Below, one piece after another: positions 6,191-6,273 of a stretch of 6,273 nt of DNA. The notes under the pieces are model-generated. The model was not told the DNA's origin. It worked only from the letters and a program-made list of their open reading frames with translations, and did no database searches. The position numbers and the translations under genes were made by a program. Each line of letters starts with the position of its first letter. Positions within the stretch are counted from its first letter, which is position 1. Source of the stretch: Ramlibacter sp. (lineage in GTDB: Bacteria; Pseudomonadota; Gammaproteobacteria; Burkholderiales; Burkholderiaceae); contig JACMQP010000142.1 of NCBI GenBank assembly GCA_014376915.1, forward strand, positions 1-6,273, read 5' to 3'.

Positions 6191-6273
6191 TGGGTGTCAT
6201 TGCTGGCCTTGCCGGCCGCTGATTGCGAAACGCAGGATTGCACGAACCGTTCCAGGTCGAAGGATTTGTCAAG
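6187..6273 (-). CDS. C-terminal end of an unidentified upstream gene (5' partial)
   Basis: On the minus strand the frame is open from the window edge to a TGA at 6189-6187 and encodes 28 residues, starting LDKSFDLERFVQSC and ending in a polar tail GKASNDTQ. The stop overlaps the transglutaminase ATG (ATGA), the usual arrangement of adjacent genes in one operon, and this is the main support for it being real. The fragment is too short to name. Related transglutaminase genes often follow alpha-E, ATP-grasp or proteasome-type protease genes, but nothing visible here proves that. Confidence 0.6.
   Translation of the reverse strand, partial: LDKSFDLERFVQSCVSQSAAGKASNDTQ

Overview
The window looks like chromosomal DNA of a high-GC beta-proteobacterium, most likely Burkholderiales (Comamonadaceae-like). 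This is inferred from the strong G/C preference at third codon positions, a long HrpA with its C-terminal DUF3418 region, a GFGT-type porin ending in Phe, and a Burkholderiales-style chemoreceptor. No mobile element, tRNA, rRNA or CRISPR array was seen.

Layout: (i) 1-1878, plus strand, is the C-terminal half of the ATP-dependent RNA helicase HrpA, cut at its 5' end by the window. (ii) 1909-5167, minus strand, is a compact three-gene cluster transcribed in the order outer-membrane porin-like barrel, short single-domain PstS-like periplasmic protein, methyl-accepting chemotaxis protein. The first two genes are separated by about 10 bp, and the Shine-Dalgarno of the second overlaps the stop of the first. 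A 6-bp hairpin lies at the stop of the second gene, before the chemoreceptor. (iii) 5168-5326 is the only real intergenic region. It holds a hairpin behind the upstream gene, a weak promoter candidate, two small inverted repeats and a good ribosome binding site for the porin. (iv) 5327-6190, minus strand, is a transglutaminase-like cysteine enzyme with a complete Cys/His/Asp triad. Its ATG overlaps the stop of a further upstream gene (ATGA), of which only the last 28 codons are inside the window (6187-6273).

Functionally, the porin, PstS-like protein and chemoreceptor would span outer membrane, periplasm and inner membrane. A plausible but untested reading is that the barrel admits a solute, the small soluble protein binds it, and the chemoreceptor reports it to the flagellar machinery. 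The precedent is indirect sensing through binding proteins, such as PstS-CtpL for phosphate in Pseudomonas aeruginosa. HrpA (RNA metabolism) and the transglutaminase pair appear to be unrelated neighbours. HrpA and the chemoreceptor converge with only 30 bp between stops, and a perfect 22-bp palindrome in the last codons of the chemoreceptor may help end transcription from both sides.
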